A DNA stretch of 64,000 bases from Labilithrix luteola (lineage in GTDB: Bacteria; Myxococcota_A; Polyangia; Polyangiales; Polyangiaceae), in contig NZ_CP012333.1 in assembly GCF_001263205.1 (NCBI RefSeq), forward strand, positions 8,661,501 through 8,725,500. The letters are read 5' to 3'. The notes under the pieces are model-generated. The model searched no databases. It saw only the letters and a program-made list of their open reading frames with translations, and was not told the DNA's origin. This document shows positions 18,774 through 27,995 of the stretch, one piece after another. Positions within the stretch are counted from its first letter, which is position 1; each line of letters opens with the position of its first letter. A program made the position numbers and the translations under genes.

Positions 18774-20716
18774 TTTTCGCAGGGCTCTCCCTCGCGCAGG
18801 TTCTCGGGATCCTCGGCGGCGCCGCGGCATTCGCGACCGCGCTCTACATCCTCAAGCTGAGGCGACGCACCGTCGCCGTCCCGTTCTCCAAGTTGTGGGA
18901 GCGCATCCTGCGCGACAAGGAGGCCACGAGCCTCTTCTCGCGTCTGAAGCGACTTCTCTCGCTCCTCGTGCAGCTCGCGCTCATCGCGCTGCTTGCGTTC
19001 GCGCTCGGTGATCCGCGCGCGGCGGCCACGCTCATCAAGGGGCGTAACCTCGTGGTCCTCGTCGATGCGAGCGCATCGATGCAGGCGACCGACGTGGGGC
19101 CGAACCGCCTCGGCGCGGCCAAAGAGGAAGTGAAGAAGATCATCCGCGGTCTCGGCGGCGCCGACCGCATGCTCGTGGCTCAGATGGACGCGGCGGTCAC
19201 GCCGCTCGGACCGATGAGCGGCGACACGACCGAGCTCGAACGCGCGCTCGACAGCATCAAGGCCACCGACGCTCGCGCCGACTTCCCGCGTGCGCTTCGC
19301 TTTGCGAACGACTCCGTGCGAGGCCTGGAAAATGCGGAGATCGTGGTCGTCTCCGACGGGCGCCTGGGAGACGCGGTCGATGCGTCGGGCAAGGTTCGCG
19401 TCGCCGACGACGTGAAGCTCACGTACCTGCCGATCGGTGCCAGAGCGCGCAACGTGGGCATCACGCAGTTCTCGGTCCGTCGTTACCCGCTCGACAAGAG
19501 CCGCTACGAAGTGATGCTCGAGGTCACCAACACCGGACCCGAGCAGGAGGACATCGAGCTCTCCCTCTTCGGCGACAATACGCTCGTCGACCTCACCAAG
19601 CTCCGGCTCAAGCCCAGTGAGCGTTTGCCGCGTTTCTACCCGAATCTCTCGGGCGCGAGCCGCACGCTCGAGGCCAAGATCCAGCCGCTCGCCGGCAGCC
19701 AAGACGACTTGCCCGCCGACGATCACGCGTACGCGCTCCTGCCCGAGCGACGTCGGGCGAAGGTCCTCGTCGTGTCGCCCGGCAACACCTATCTCGAGGC
19801 GGCGCTCCTCCTCGACGAGTACCTCGACGTCGAGGTCGTCTCGCCCAAGGACTACGTCGAGAAGATCGCCCCCACCAACCCCAAGGCCGACGTCGTCATC
19901 TTCGACGGCGCCACACCGCTCACCGCTCCGCGGGCGAATGCGATCTACATCGATCCGCGAGGCCCTGGCTCACCCGTCAAGGTCGAGGCCGAGCTCAAAT
20001 CGCCGTACTTCGCGAAGATCGAGCGCAAGCACCCCATCGTGCGCTGGACTGCGCTCGACGACGTGAACATCGCGCGCGGCCACAAGCTCGTGCCGGAGCC
20101 GCTCGACAAGGTGGTCGGGGCGAGCGAAGAGGGGCCGATCCTGATCGCCGGCCAGCGCGGCGGCTTCAAATTCGTGGCCATGGGCTTCGACGTGCGCGAG
20201 AGCGATCTGCCGCTGCGCGTGGCGTGGCCGCTGCTCCTCCTGAACAGCATCAACTACTTCACCGACGAGGACGCGCAGTACATCTCCAGCTTCCGCACGG
20301 GTGACGTCTGGCGCGTGCCTGTCGTGTCACCGAGCGGTCAAGCCCGCCTCAAGGCACCGGGTGGGGGAGAGCTCTTCGTGCCCGTTCACGAAGGGCGTGC
20401 CGTCTACCTCGGCGAGCACGCAGGCTTCTACGAGCTCGCGGGCGCCGAAGGCGTCGGAGACGAGCCCGTGGCCGACCCGAAGAATGGAGCCGACAGCGGT
20501 GCGCGCACGGTGACGTCGTTCGCCGCCAACCTCCTCGATGCCGACGAGAGCGCGATCGAGCCCGCCAAGGAGCTCGTGGTCGACGGCAAGAAGGCCGGCG
20601 AGCTCTCCGGCTTTCAGATCGGCGTTCGCCGCGAAATCTGGATCTACCTGCTGCTCGCCGCCATCCTCCTCACGGCGGTCGAGTGGTTCACCTACCACCG
20701 GAGGATCACGGTATGA
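18770..20716 (+). CDS. BatA-like membrane protein with VWA domain
   Basis: 648 residues. The N-terminal BatA-type membrane segment ('YILKLRRRTVAVPFSKLWERIL') is followed by a second helix and a VWA domain at ~85-235 with the MIDAS 'DASASM'. A long periplasmic or extracellular portion (~240-610) and a C-terminal helix ('IWIYLLLAAILLTAVEWFTYHRR') close the protein. Its start overlaps the DUF58 stop (ATGA). Such proteins work with MoxR/DUF58 in envelope stress or metal-related assembly in other bacteria; the role here is not known. Confidence 0.82.
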   Translation: MIFAGLSLAQVLGILGGAAAFATALYILKLRRRTVAVPFSKLWERILRDKEATSLFSRLKRLLSLLVQLALIALLAFALGDPRAAATLIKGRNLVVLVDASASMQATDVGPNRLGAAKEEVKKIIRGLGGADRMLVAQMDAAVTPLGPMSGDTTELERALDSIKATDARADFPRALRFANDSVRGLENAEIVVVSDGRLGDAVDASGKVRVADDVKLTYLPIGARARNVGITQFSVRRYPLDKSRYEVMLEVTNTGPEQEDIELSLFGDNTLVDLTKLRLKPSERLPRFYPNLSGASRTLEAKIQPLAGSQDDLPADDHAYALLPERRRAKVLVVSPGNTYLEAALLLDEYLDVEVVSPKDYVEKIAPTNPKADVVIFDGATPLTAPRANAIYIDPRGPGSPVKVEAELKSPYFAKIERKHPIVRWTALDDVNIARGHKLVPEPLDKVVGASEEGPILIAGQRGGFKFVAMGFDVRESDLPLRVAWPLLLLNSINYFTDEDAQYISSFRTGDVWRVPVVSPSGQARLKAPGGGELFVPVHEGRAVYLGEHAGFYELAGAEGVGDEPVADPKNGADSGARTVTSFAANLLDADESAIEPAKELVVDGKKAGELSGFQIGVRREIWIYLLLAAILLTAVEWFTYHRRITV

Positions 20717-23700
20717 GCGCCCCCACGCGACGCTCCCGTCTCGTGCTCGCCGGCGTTCTCGCCGTGCTGGCCGTCGCGACGTGGTTCCTGAGCCATCGCT
20801 TCATGCCCTGGCTGACGCCCGAGCTTTTCGGGACGGCCCTCGTGGCGGCAGGCTGCGCCTTCGTCGTTGCACGCGCGATCGTCGAGATCGTGTCGACCGT
20901 TCGCGACGGGCGCACGATCGAAACGAGCAAGCTCGCGTTCGGTGTCGTGGGCGGCCTCGTCGGTTTCGCCTCCGTCTGGTTGTACTGGCGCGGCGTCCTG
21001 CATCCCGCTGCGACCACGCTCGCGTGGACGCGCGACGGCGTCGAATACGAGCTGCTGTCGCCGAAGATGCTCGGCCTGGCGCTGCTCGCGCCGTTCTTCT
21101 TGTGGATGATCGGTCGCTCCCTCGCCGATCTGCCGCTGCCGCAACGCATTCTCTCGGCCGTGCTCCGCATGGCGTTCGTCGCCCTGCTCGCGCTCGGTCT
21201 CTCTCGCTTGGCGCGCACGGCGACCACGCAGAAGATCTGCACGGTCTACCTCGTCGACGTCTCCGAGTCCGTTCCCGACGCCGCCATCGAAGACGCCCGG
21301 GCCGAGATCACGAAGGGCCTCAAGGAAAAGCCTTCGGACGCGCTCGTCAGGGTCATCACGTTCGCCAAGCGCCCGCGCCTCGTGAACATCGAGGCCGACG
21401 CGAAGGAAGCACCGGTTCTCGAACGGCACGACGTCGTTGCGGACGATCCGAAGGGTGGAAAGCGCACCGGCCTCGGCGCCGCGACCGACCTCGCGAGCGC
21501 GATGCAGCTCGCCTACGGCCAGTACCCCGCGGGCTACCTGCGCCGCGCCGTCATCCTCTCGGACGGCGTCCAGACCGATGGAGACATCCTCGCCGAGGCG
21601 AACCGCGCCAAGGAGTTCGGGGTCAAGATCTTCTCGATTCCGTACCACCGCCCGGTGCCCGGCGAGGTCGCGCTCCGCGACTTGCGCGTGCCCGAAAAGG
21701 TCCGCGTCGGCGAGCCGTTCAACCTCCACGCGAACATCTTCTCGAGCCGTCCTCAGAAGGTGAAGGCGACCCTCAAGCAGGGCGAGGCCATCAACGGTCT
21801 CGACGGCGTCCGCACCATCGATCTCAAGCCGGGCGACAACGACGTCACCTTCAAGAGCGTCGTGCGCGTCGCGGGAGAAGTGACGTACGGCCTCGATTTG
21901 TCCGAAATTCCCGAGGATCGCTTCAAGGAGAACAACCGCTTCGCCGTGTCGGTTGCCGTCCCTGGCCGGCCGACGGTGCTCTACGTCGAAGGCAACACGC
22001 AGCGCGCGAGCTACCTCTCGTCGGCGCTGAGTGCGCAGGAGTTCGACGTCGAAGTGCGCTCCCCGCGTGAGCTCCCCGGATCGATCCGCGAGCTCGAACG
22101 CTACGACTTCGTCATTCTCTCGGATACGCCCGCCGACGCCGTCTCGCTCACGCAGCAAGACGCCGTCGAGAGCTACGTGCGCGATCTCGGCGGCGGCTTC
22201 CTCTTCGCCGGAGGCGAGGCGGGCTACGGCCTCGGCGGCTGGTACCACACCACCGTCGAACGGATCCTGCCTGTACGCATGGACGCGGAGAAGCGTCGTG
22301 ACGAGCCGGCGGTCGCCATGTGCCTCGTCATCGACCGCTCCGGCTCGATGAGCGGCATGCCGATGGAGATGGCCAAGGCCGCTGCCAAGGCCACCGCCGA
22401 CACGCTCGCGTCGGACGATCTGCTCGAGGTCATCGCCTTCGACTCGGCGCCTACGCGCGTCGTTCGCATGACGCCCGCCAAACATCGCGCGCGCATCCAG
22501 AACGACATCGCGCGCATCCAGGCGGGCGGCGGGACGGAGATCTTCGCCGCGCTCGACGCGGCCTACCAATCGCTCACCGTCACGCGCGCACGCCGCAAGC
22601 ACGTCATCCTCCTGACCGACGGTCAGGCCCCGCATCAGGGCATTCGCGACCTCGTCCAGTCCATGGCCGCCGAGGGCATCACCGTCACGTCGGTCGGCCT
22701 CGGCAGCGGTATCGACGAGACGCTGCTCACGATGATCAAGGACCTCGGCGGCGGCCGCCTCTACAAGGTCGCCGATCCGCAGCAGCTCCCTCGCGTCTTC
22801 ACGCGTGAGACCGAGATGGTGAGCCGCAATTCGGCCGTCGAGGAGTACTTCCAGCCCAAGGTCGCCACCGCCGCGGACTTCTTGCGCGGTGTAGACATCG
22901 GCTCCGCGCCGTTTCTGCACGGCTACGTCGCGACGAAGATGAAGCCCCCGCCGGCGCAGGAGATCCTGACCAGCGAAGTCGGCGAGCCGATCCTCGCGCG
23001 CTGGCACGTGGGCCTCGGGTGGTCGCTTGCGTGGACGAGCGACGTGAAGAACCTTTGGGCCGTCGAATGGCTGCGGTGGCCGGGCTATGGCCAGTTCTGG
23101 GGGCAGCTCGTGCGCGAGCACATGCGCCAGAAGAAGCGCCAGCAGTACGACATGCGCGCGGAGATCGACACGGCCACGGGCCACGTGAAGACCTCCATCG
23201 ACGCCATCGGCGGAGACGACCGTTTCCAGAACGGGCTCGATGCCAAGCTCACCGTCAGCGGCCCGCACACGTCCGGGATGGGCGCTGGGGCCAATGGCGA
23301 GACGCGTCAGGTAGCGATGAAGCAGACTGCGCCGGGGCGCTACGAAGCGGATTTCCCGCTCGAGCGGTTTGGTTCGTTCCTGCTGCACGCGAGCCTCGAG
23401 AAGGGCGTCGACGACGGCAAGGGCGGCCAGAAGAGCGTGCAGGTCGCCGAGAGCTTCGGCCACGTCACGAACCCCTATCCGCGCGAATACCTCGCTCTGG
23501 CGCCTGACCTCGTGACACTTTCGCGTGCCGCGCTGGTGACAGGCGGGCGAATGGACCCCGACGCGAAGACGGTATTCGACCCGGCGGGCGAGACCATCCG
23601 CTACCACCAGGATCTCTGGTCTCGCTTCATTGGCGCTGCGCTCGCCGTGTACCTGCTCGATCTGCTCGTGCGCCGCGTCCGGATTTTCGATCGAAAGAAG

Positions 23701-23745
23701 ACCGCGAAGCCCTCGAACAAGGTCCCCGGCGCTGCCCGCGCGTGA
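20713..23745 (+). CDS. Large membrane protein with two VWA domains and a glutamine amidotransferase-like domain
   Basis: 1010 residues from ATG 20713, which overlaps the previous stop (ATGA). Four or five N-terminal helices lie in the first ~165 residues. The first VWA-like domain has 'YLVDVSESVPD' (~180), and a segment resembling the class I glutamine amidotransferase-like fold follows around 420-500 ('LYVEGNTQRASYLSSAL', 'SYVRDLGGGFLFAGGEAGYG'). The second VWA domain (~535-700) has a full MIDAS 'DRSGSMSG'. A C-terminal extracellular part ends in a helix (~970-990). It is the last gene of the MoxR operon, followed by 26-bp hairpin repeats. Confidence 0.82.
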   Translation: MSAPTRRSRLVLAGVLAVLAVATWFLSHRFMPWLTPELFGTALVAAGCAFVVARAIVEIVSTVRDGRTIETSKLAFGVVGGLVGFASVWLYWRGVLHPAATTLAWTRDGVEYELLSPKMLGLALLAPFFLWMIGRSLADLPLPQRILSAVLRMAFVALLALGLSRLARTATTQKICTVYLVDVSESVPDAAIEDARAEITKGLKEKPSDALVRVITFAKRPRLVNIEADAKEAPVLERHDVVADDPKGGKRTGLGAATDLASAMQLAYGQYPAGYLRRAVILSDGVQTDGDILAEANRAKEFGVKIFSIPYHRPVPGEVALRDLRVPEKVRVGEPFNLHANIFSSRPQKVKATLKQGEAINGLDGVRTIDLKPGDNDVTFKSVVRVAGEVTYGLDLSEIPEDRFKENNRFAVSVAVPGRPTVLYVEGNTQRASYLSSALSAQEFDVEVRSPRELPGSIRELERYDFVILSDTPADAVSLTQQDAVESYVRDLGGGFLFAGGEAGYGLGGWYHTTVERILPVRMDAEKRRDEPAVAMCLVIDRSGSMSGMPMEMAKAAAKATADTLASDDLLEVIAFDSAPTRVVRMTPAKHRARIQNDIARIQAGGGTEIFAALDAAYQSLTVTRARRKHVILLTDGQAPHQGIRDLVQSMAAEGITVTSVGLGSGIDETLLTMIKDLGGGRLYKVADPQQLPRVFTRETEMVSRNSAVEEYFQPKVATAADFLRGVDIGSAPFLHGYVATKMKPPPAQEILTSEVGEPILARWHVGLGWSLAWTSDVKNLWAVEWLRWPGYGQFWGQLVREHMRQKKRQQYDMRAEIDTATGHVKTSIDAIGGDDRFQNGLDAKLTVSGPHTSGMGAGANGETRQVAMKQTAPGRYEADFPLERFGSFLLHASLEKGVDDGKGGQKSVQVAESFGHVTNPYPREYLALAPDLVTLSRAALVTGGRMDPDAKTVFDPAGETIRYHQDLWSRFIGAALAVYLLDLLVRRVRIFDRKKTAKPSNKVPGAARA

Positions 23746-23773
23746 CGTACGCCCCAGCCGTGTCGGGAGACGG

Positions 23774-23857
23774 GAGGCCTCGCGCCTCCGGAGCGATGAG
23801 AAGCCTCGCGCCTCCGGAGCGATGAGAGGCCTCGCGCCTCCGGAGCGATGAGAAGCC
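23774..23857. repeat. Three tandem 26-bp repeats, each a small hairpin
   Basis: Three head-to-tail 26-bp units start at 23774, 23800 and 23826, with a 6-base start of a fourth. They are identical except for one A/G change at the third position of the middle (and partial) unit. Each contains the inverted repeat GAGGC...GCCTC and ends GGAGCGATGA. They begin about 28 bp past the stop of the MoxR operon, where they may act as a composite transcript end; there is no T tract. Confidence 0.85.
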
Positions 23858-23959
23858 ACGCCCCGTCGTTTTCCGCGCGGTGAATCGGGGAACCCGAGCT
23901 ATAAGTTTTGACCCCTCGCGACGCGCAACGTTTGCGCGTTTTCCTGCATCACACTCTGG

Positions 23960-25345
23960 ATGGCGAATGCCGTGACAGCCGAAAGCCTCAACGACAAAAC
24001 GATCGCCTCCTACGACGACCTCCTATCCATCTTCCACGCGGCCATCAAGCCCGCGACGGAGTTCCGCGTGGGGGCGGAGATGGAGAAATTCGGTGTTTAT
24101 GCGGACGGGAATCCCGTTCCGTATGACGGCGAGCGCGGGGTGCAGGCGCTGATGGAGGAGCTCGCGTCCACCAAAGGGTGGGCGAAAGACGCCGAGAGCG
24201 AAGGCGGCCCGCTCATTGCGCTGCTTCGCGACGGCGCGAGCATCACGCTCGAGCCGGGCAGTCAGTTCGAGCTCTCGGGCGCTCCGCTCGAGAACTGCCA
24301 CCAGATTTGCGCGGAATTCCGCGAGCATCTCGCGGAGCTCGTGCCGTTCTCGCAGCGCGCGGGCGTGCGCTGGCTCGGGCTCGGGTTCCACCCGTTCGCG
24401 CGTCGTGACCAGTACACGATGGTTCCGAAGCAGCGCTACGGCGTCATGCGCGAATACCTGCCGACGCGCGGAAGCCTCGCGCTCGACATGATGTTGCGCA
24501 CTGCAACGGTGCAGGCGAATTACGACTACTCTTCTGAAGACGACGCGATGACGAAGATGCGCGTCGCGCTTCGGCTCGCTCCGCTTACGACCGCGCTGCT
24601 GGCGAACTCGCCGTTCTACGAGGGCAAGCCCTTCGGCGGAAAGAGCTACCGCGCCAAGGTTTGGCTCGATACCGATCCCGACCGCTCGGGCCTCGTGCCC
24701 ACGCTCTGGAAGAAGGGCGCCAAGTTCGTCGACTACGTGGAATGGGCGCTCGACGTCCCCATGTTCATGTTCAAGCGCGACGGCCAGAAGGTCTCCAACA
24801 CCGGCCAGACCTTCCGCAGCTTCTGGAAGAGCGGCTACCAGGGCCACAAGGCGCTCCTCTCCGATTGGCAGACGCACCTCAACACGCTCTTCCCCGAGGT
24901 TCGCCTCAAGAAGACGATCGAGGTGCGCGGTGCGGACTCGCAGGGCTCGAAGCTCGCGTGTGCGCTCCCGGCGCTCTTTACGGGCATCTTCTACGACGAG
25001 AAGGCGCTCGCCGAGGCCGACGCGCTCACCCACGATTGGACGCTCGACGAGATCACTGCCTCTCGCAAAGAGATCTGGCAGAAGGGGCTCGGAGCGCGCT
25101 TCCGCGTCGGTACGCTCGTGCCGCTCGCCGAGAAGATCATCGAGATCGCCGAAGGCGGCCTCGAGCGCCGCGCGATTCTCTCGCCTAACGGCAAAGACGA
25201 GCGCATCCACCTCGCGCGCCTGAAGGAGCTCGTTTCGAAGGGGCAGACCCCGGCGGACGTGCTGCTCGAGGGCATCGAGAACGTGCGCGATCTCACGGCG
25301 ACGATCATCGCCCGCACCGACCTCGCGAGCGACGCGCAAGCCTGA
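23960..25345 (+). CDS. gshA: Glutamate-cysteine ligase, plant/proteobacterial type (GCS2 family)
   Basis: 461 residues, the length of the plant-type family. It joins glutamate and cysteine, the first step of glutathione synthesis. Diagnostic stretches are 'RVGAEMEKFGVY' (~36), 'LEPGSQFELSGAPL' (~98), 'WLGLGFHPFARRDQYTMVPKQRYGVM' (in two parts, ~138-163), 'TATVQANYDYSSEDDAM' (~180) and 'LKKTIEVRGADSQG'. No gshB is in the window. The GFA protein near the start of the window would fit a glutathione-using cell. Confidence 0.9.
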   Translation: MANAVTAESLNDKTIASYDDLLSIFHAAIKPATEFRVGAEMEKFGVYADGNPVPYDGERGVQALMEELASTKGWAKDAESEGGPLIALLRDGASITLEPGSQFELSGAPLENCHQICAEFREHLAELVPFSQRAGVRWLGLGFHPFARRDQYTMVPKQRYGVMREYLPTRGSLALDMMLRTATVQANYDYSSEDDAMTKMRVALRLAPLTTALLANSPFYEGKPFGGKSYRAKVWLDTDPDRSGLVPTLWKKGAKFVDYVEWALDVPMFMFKRDGQKVSNTGQTFRSFWKSGYQGHKALLSDWQTHLNTLFPEVRLKKTIEVRGADSQGSKLACALPALFTGIFYDEKALAEADALTHDWTLDEITASRKEIWQKGLGARFRVGTLVPLAEKIIEIAEGGLERRAILSPNGKDERIHLARLKELVSKGQTPADVLLEGIENVRDLTATIIARTDLASDAQA

Positions 25346-25354
25346 GCGGTAGGC

Positions 25355-25978
25355 TCAGCTTCGAGCGGCGTCGATGAAGGCGCGAACCGCGGCGAGATCT
25401 TTCACGCCGGGTTCGCTCTCGACGCCGCTCGCCACGTCCACGCAAAATGGCTGAAGCGCGGCCACGGCCGCTGCCACGTTGTCGGGACGGAGACCGCCGG
25501 CGAGCGTGAGCTTTCGCTCGTTCGCGAGGTCGCGGACGAGATCCCAATCGAACGCAACGCCGCTGCCGCCGAGCATTCCGTCGACCTTGGCGTCGACGAG
25601 GAGGTGCGCACCGGGATAGGAGCGGGCGAGGGCGACGTCGTCTTCGGAGCCGATGCGAACGGCTTTGTAGGCGCGCGGGAGGAGCGGCTCGAGGAGCGAC
25701 GGAGGCTCGGCGCCATGGAGCTGGAGGCAGTCGAGCTCCGCCTCGGTCATCAAGGCGCGCATCTCCGCGAGCGAGAGATCCGCGACGACGCCGACGATCT
25801 CGGTGCGTGCGCCGGTTGCCCGCACGGCTCGCGCGATCTCCCGCGCGAGATCGGGGGCGATTCTCCGAACGCTACCGGGCACGAAGTTCAAACCGATGGC
25901 GCTTGCACCGAGCTCGGCGCACGCCGCGGCCTCGGTGGCCGTGCGCAGGCCGCAGATTTTCACGTGAACGCCCGGCAT
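25355..25978 (-). CDS. trpF: Phosphoribosylanthranilate isomerase
   Basis: 207 residues. TrpF performs the Amadori rearrangement in tryptophan synthesis. The catalytic Cys is in 'VKICGLRTATEA' (residue ~9) and the catalytic Asp in 'LLVDAKVDGMLGGSG' (~130). The phosphate-binding loops 'LAGGLRPDNV' and 'DVASGVESEPGVKD' are seen near the C-terminus. It is not in a trp operon here. It converges on gshA with 9 bp between stops. Confidence 0.92.
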   Translation of the reverse strand: MPGVHVKICGLRTATEAAACAELGASAIGLNFVPGSVRRIAPDLAREIARAVRATGARTEIVGVVADLSLAEMRALMTEAELDCLQLHGAEPPSLLEPLLPRAYKAVRIGSEDDVALARSYPGAHLLVDAKVDGMLGGSGVAFDWDLVRDLANERKLTLAGGLRPDNVAAAVAALQPFCVDVASGVESEPGVKDLAAVRAFIDAARS

Positions 25979-26012
25979 GCGTTCCTTCTTAGTCCAGGTT
26001 CGGCGGGCCGCG

Positions 26013-26402
26013 TTAGTCGCGGATGCCGAGGAGCTCTTTCACCTTCGCAAGCACGATCGGCGCCTGGATCGGCTTCGTGATGTAGGCATTCGCCCCGAGC
26101 GAAAGGGCGCGCTGGCGATCTTCCTCTGCGCTCTCGGTCGTGATGACCACGACCGGAACCGTCTTGTGCACGGCGTCCGTGCGGACGCGTCGCACGAGCT
26201 TGAGGCCGTCCATCACGGGCATGTTGATGTCCGTGAGGATGATGTCGAAGCGGCCGGTGACGAGCTTGCGGAGGGCGTCGACGCCGTTCTCCGCCTCGGT
26301 GACGTGGAGCTCCTTCACGCGCGAGAGCGCGAAGACGAGAAGCTGCCTCATCATGGGCGAATCCTCGACGACGAGAGCGTGGAAGGACCGAGGGGAATCC
26401 AT
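26013..26402 (-). CDS. CheY-like response regulator
   Basis: 129 residues from the ATG at 26402: a single receiver domain with 'ALVVEDSPMMRQLL' (acidic pocket), phospho-acceptor Asp in 'FDIILTDINMPVMDG', the switch Thr in 'VVITTESAEE' and the conserved Lys in 'AYITKPIQ'. The 'MDGLKLVRRVR' segment is typical of CheY proteins. No kinase or chemotaxis gene is adjacent. Confidence 0.85.
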   Translation of the reverse strand: MDSPRSFHALVVEDSPMMRQLLVFALSRVKELHVTEAENGVDALRKLVTGRFDIILTDINMPVMDGLKLVRRVRTDAVHKTVPVVVITTESAEEDRQRALSLGANAYITKPIQAPIVLAKVKELLGIRD

Positions 26403-26566
26403 GGAGGCGTGCGTTTCTCTCACCCGAGGACGCGTGGCGACACGGTGGAGTTACGGAAACTACACCTGTTTTTCCAAAGGCGCGAACATTCAAACGCAGT
26501 ACGGCAGAGCCTGCCACTCGGTCAGGGGCCTGGAAGGGCCAGGCAGAAGGCCCGGCAGCCCGCCAA

Positions 26567-27637
26567 TTACGCCTGATCGAGCCAGGTACGAAGCTCGCTT
26601 CCGAGCACCCGCGGCGCTTTCCGCAGCGCGGCGACGTTGGCGCTCCCGCTGAGGAGCATCGCGGCACGAAGCTCGCGCTCGACGGCATCGAAGAAGGCGA
26701 GGGCCCCGTCGCGACCGCCGGCCGTCAGGGCCTTGAGGGCAGGGCGGGCGATCCCGGCCGCGCTTGCGCCGAGGGCGATCGCGCGGGCGACGTCGAGTCC
26801 GGTCATGATGCCGCCGGTCGCCACGATCGTCTCGAAGCCGAGCGGCGCGAGCATGCCGACGCTGACGGCCGTAGGAATGCCCCAGTCCCAAAGCGCTTCG
26901 CCGAGCGCGCGTGCCGGCGCGTCGTGCGCGGCCTCGGCGCGTTTGGTCTCGACCGCGACCCACGAAGTGCCACCGGCGCCGGACGTATCGACATGCGTGA
27001 CGCCGACGCTCCGCAGCCGCGTTCCGACGCTCCCAGAGATCCCGCAGCCCGTCTCCTTTACGACCACGGGCACCCGCAGATCGCGGACCAGGCGCGCGAT
27101 GGTGTCGAGGCCGCCGGTGAAGTCACGGTCGCCGCCGGGCTGAACGAGCTCCATCGCCGGATTGAGGTGGATGCACAGGGCATCGGCGGCGATCTTCCCG
27201 AGGAGATCGTCGACCTCGTTCGTGCTCATCGCACGCGCCTGGACGACACCGAGATTGCCGAGAACGAGCGTCGTCGGAGCGACCTCGCGGACCTCGTAGG
27301 TTCCGGCCGTCTCGGTTCGGACGTGCATGGCGCGCTGGCTGCCGAGGCCGAAGCCATAGCCGCGCTCTTCGGCGATACGGGCGAGCTCGCGATTCACGCG
27401 CGCCGCCTCCTCCGTCCCGCCGGTCATCGCCGCGATGACGATGGGGGCGCGCAATCGCTTTCCGAGAATCACGACCGACGTGTCGAGTGCATCCGCGTGC
27501 AGGTCGGGGAGTGCGTCGTGGACGAAGCGCACCTGCTCGAGGAGGGTCGTCTTGTTCCGGAACGCGACCTCGTCGGTCGCGCAAAGCGCGAGGTGGTCTG
27601 CCTTGCGCTGACCAATGGTGCTCCGAGTCTCGCTCAT
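26567..27637 (-). CDS. fni: Isopentenyl-diphosphate delta-isomerase, type 2 (FMN-dependent)
   Basis: 356 residues. Type 2 IDI interconverts IPP and DMAPP with FMN and NAD(P)H. Diagnostic features are 'RKADHLALC' near the N-terminus, 'PIVIAAMTGGTEEA' , 'GYGFGLGSQRAM', 'HLNPAMELVQPGGDRDF', 'VVVKETGCGIS', 'VDTSGAGGTSW' and 'VATGGIMTGLDVARAIALGA'. It is transcribed divergently from the mevalonate operon, with which it completes the route to prenyl diphosphates. Confidence 0.95.
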   Translation of the reverse strand: MSETRSTIGQRKADHLALCATDEVAFRNKTTLLEQVRFVHDALPDLHADALDTSVVILGKRLRAPIVIAAMTGGTEEAARVNRELARIAEERGYGFGLGSQRAMHVRTETAGTYEVREVAPTTLVLGNLGVVQARAMSTNEVDDLLGKIAADALCIHLNPAMELVQPGGDRDFTGGLDTIARLVRDLRVPVVVKETGCGISGSVGTRLRSVGVTHVDTSGAGGTSWVAVETKRAEAAHDAPARALGEALWDWGIPTAVSVGMLAPLGFETIVATGGIMTGLDVARAIALGASAAGIARPALKALTAGGRDGALAFFDAVERELRAAMLLSGSANVAALRKAPRVLGSELRTWLDQA

Positions 27638-27995
27638 CTTTCACCTCTCGCGTTTGTCTCTCGGAACTTCAAGATACTTCAAAGAAAAGTGAAAGCTGCT
27701 GATTTCTAAGGAAATAATAAACGTCCCGACCGTTGACGCACGCGCTGACGACTCCTATTGGTATCGGCGCGGCTCGGGCCTCCGAACGCTTGGAGTTCCA
27801 AAGTCGCGCGGGGGTCTCGGCAAGTCTCCGCAAGAAGTCTCTTCAAGTCACAGCCAGTCACACACATCCAGCCACGGCCAGTCACGACCGAAGCCCGACC
27901 GGCCACGAGTTTCGTGCGACCGCTTGGATTCTCTCTCGCGCGAAACCGTCGCGACACTGGCACAAGCGTCCTATCGAGTCCATGGACCTCCGCGC
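27638..27995. promoter_or_regulatory. Divergent regulatory region between fni and the mevalonate operon
   Basis: This 358-bp non-coding stretch starts with an A/T-rich patch (27660-27725), unusual for this window. It holds a sigma-70-like promoter facing right and three AGTCAC hexamers (27846, 27856, 27880), two of them within CCAGTCAC and one within CAAGTCAC. The hexamers lie downstream of the promoter candidate, a position that would suit a repressor. I could not identify the factor. Confidence 0.45.
27733..27761 (+). promoter_or_regulatory. Candidate sigma-70-type promoter of the mevalonate operon
   Basis: TTGACG (27733-27738) and TATTGG (27756-27761) are separated by 17 bp. It would give a leader of about 230 bases before the prenyl synthase ATG at 27996. 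Only the match to consensus supports it. Confidence 0.4.

Noticed and set aside
20692..23859. A 1055-codon open frame on the minus strand
   Set aside because: It is the antisense shadow of the VWA gene in very high GC DNA: no ribosome-binding site, no domain, composition dominated by Arg, Ala, Asp, Glu and His.
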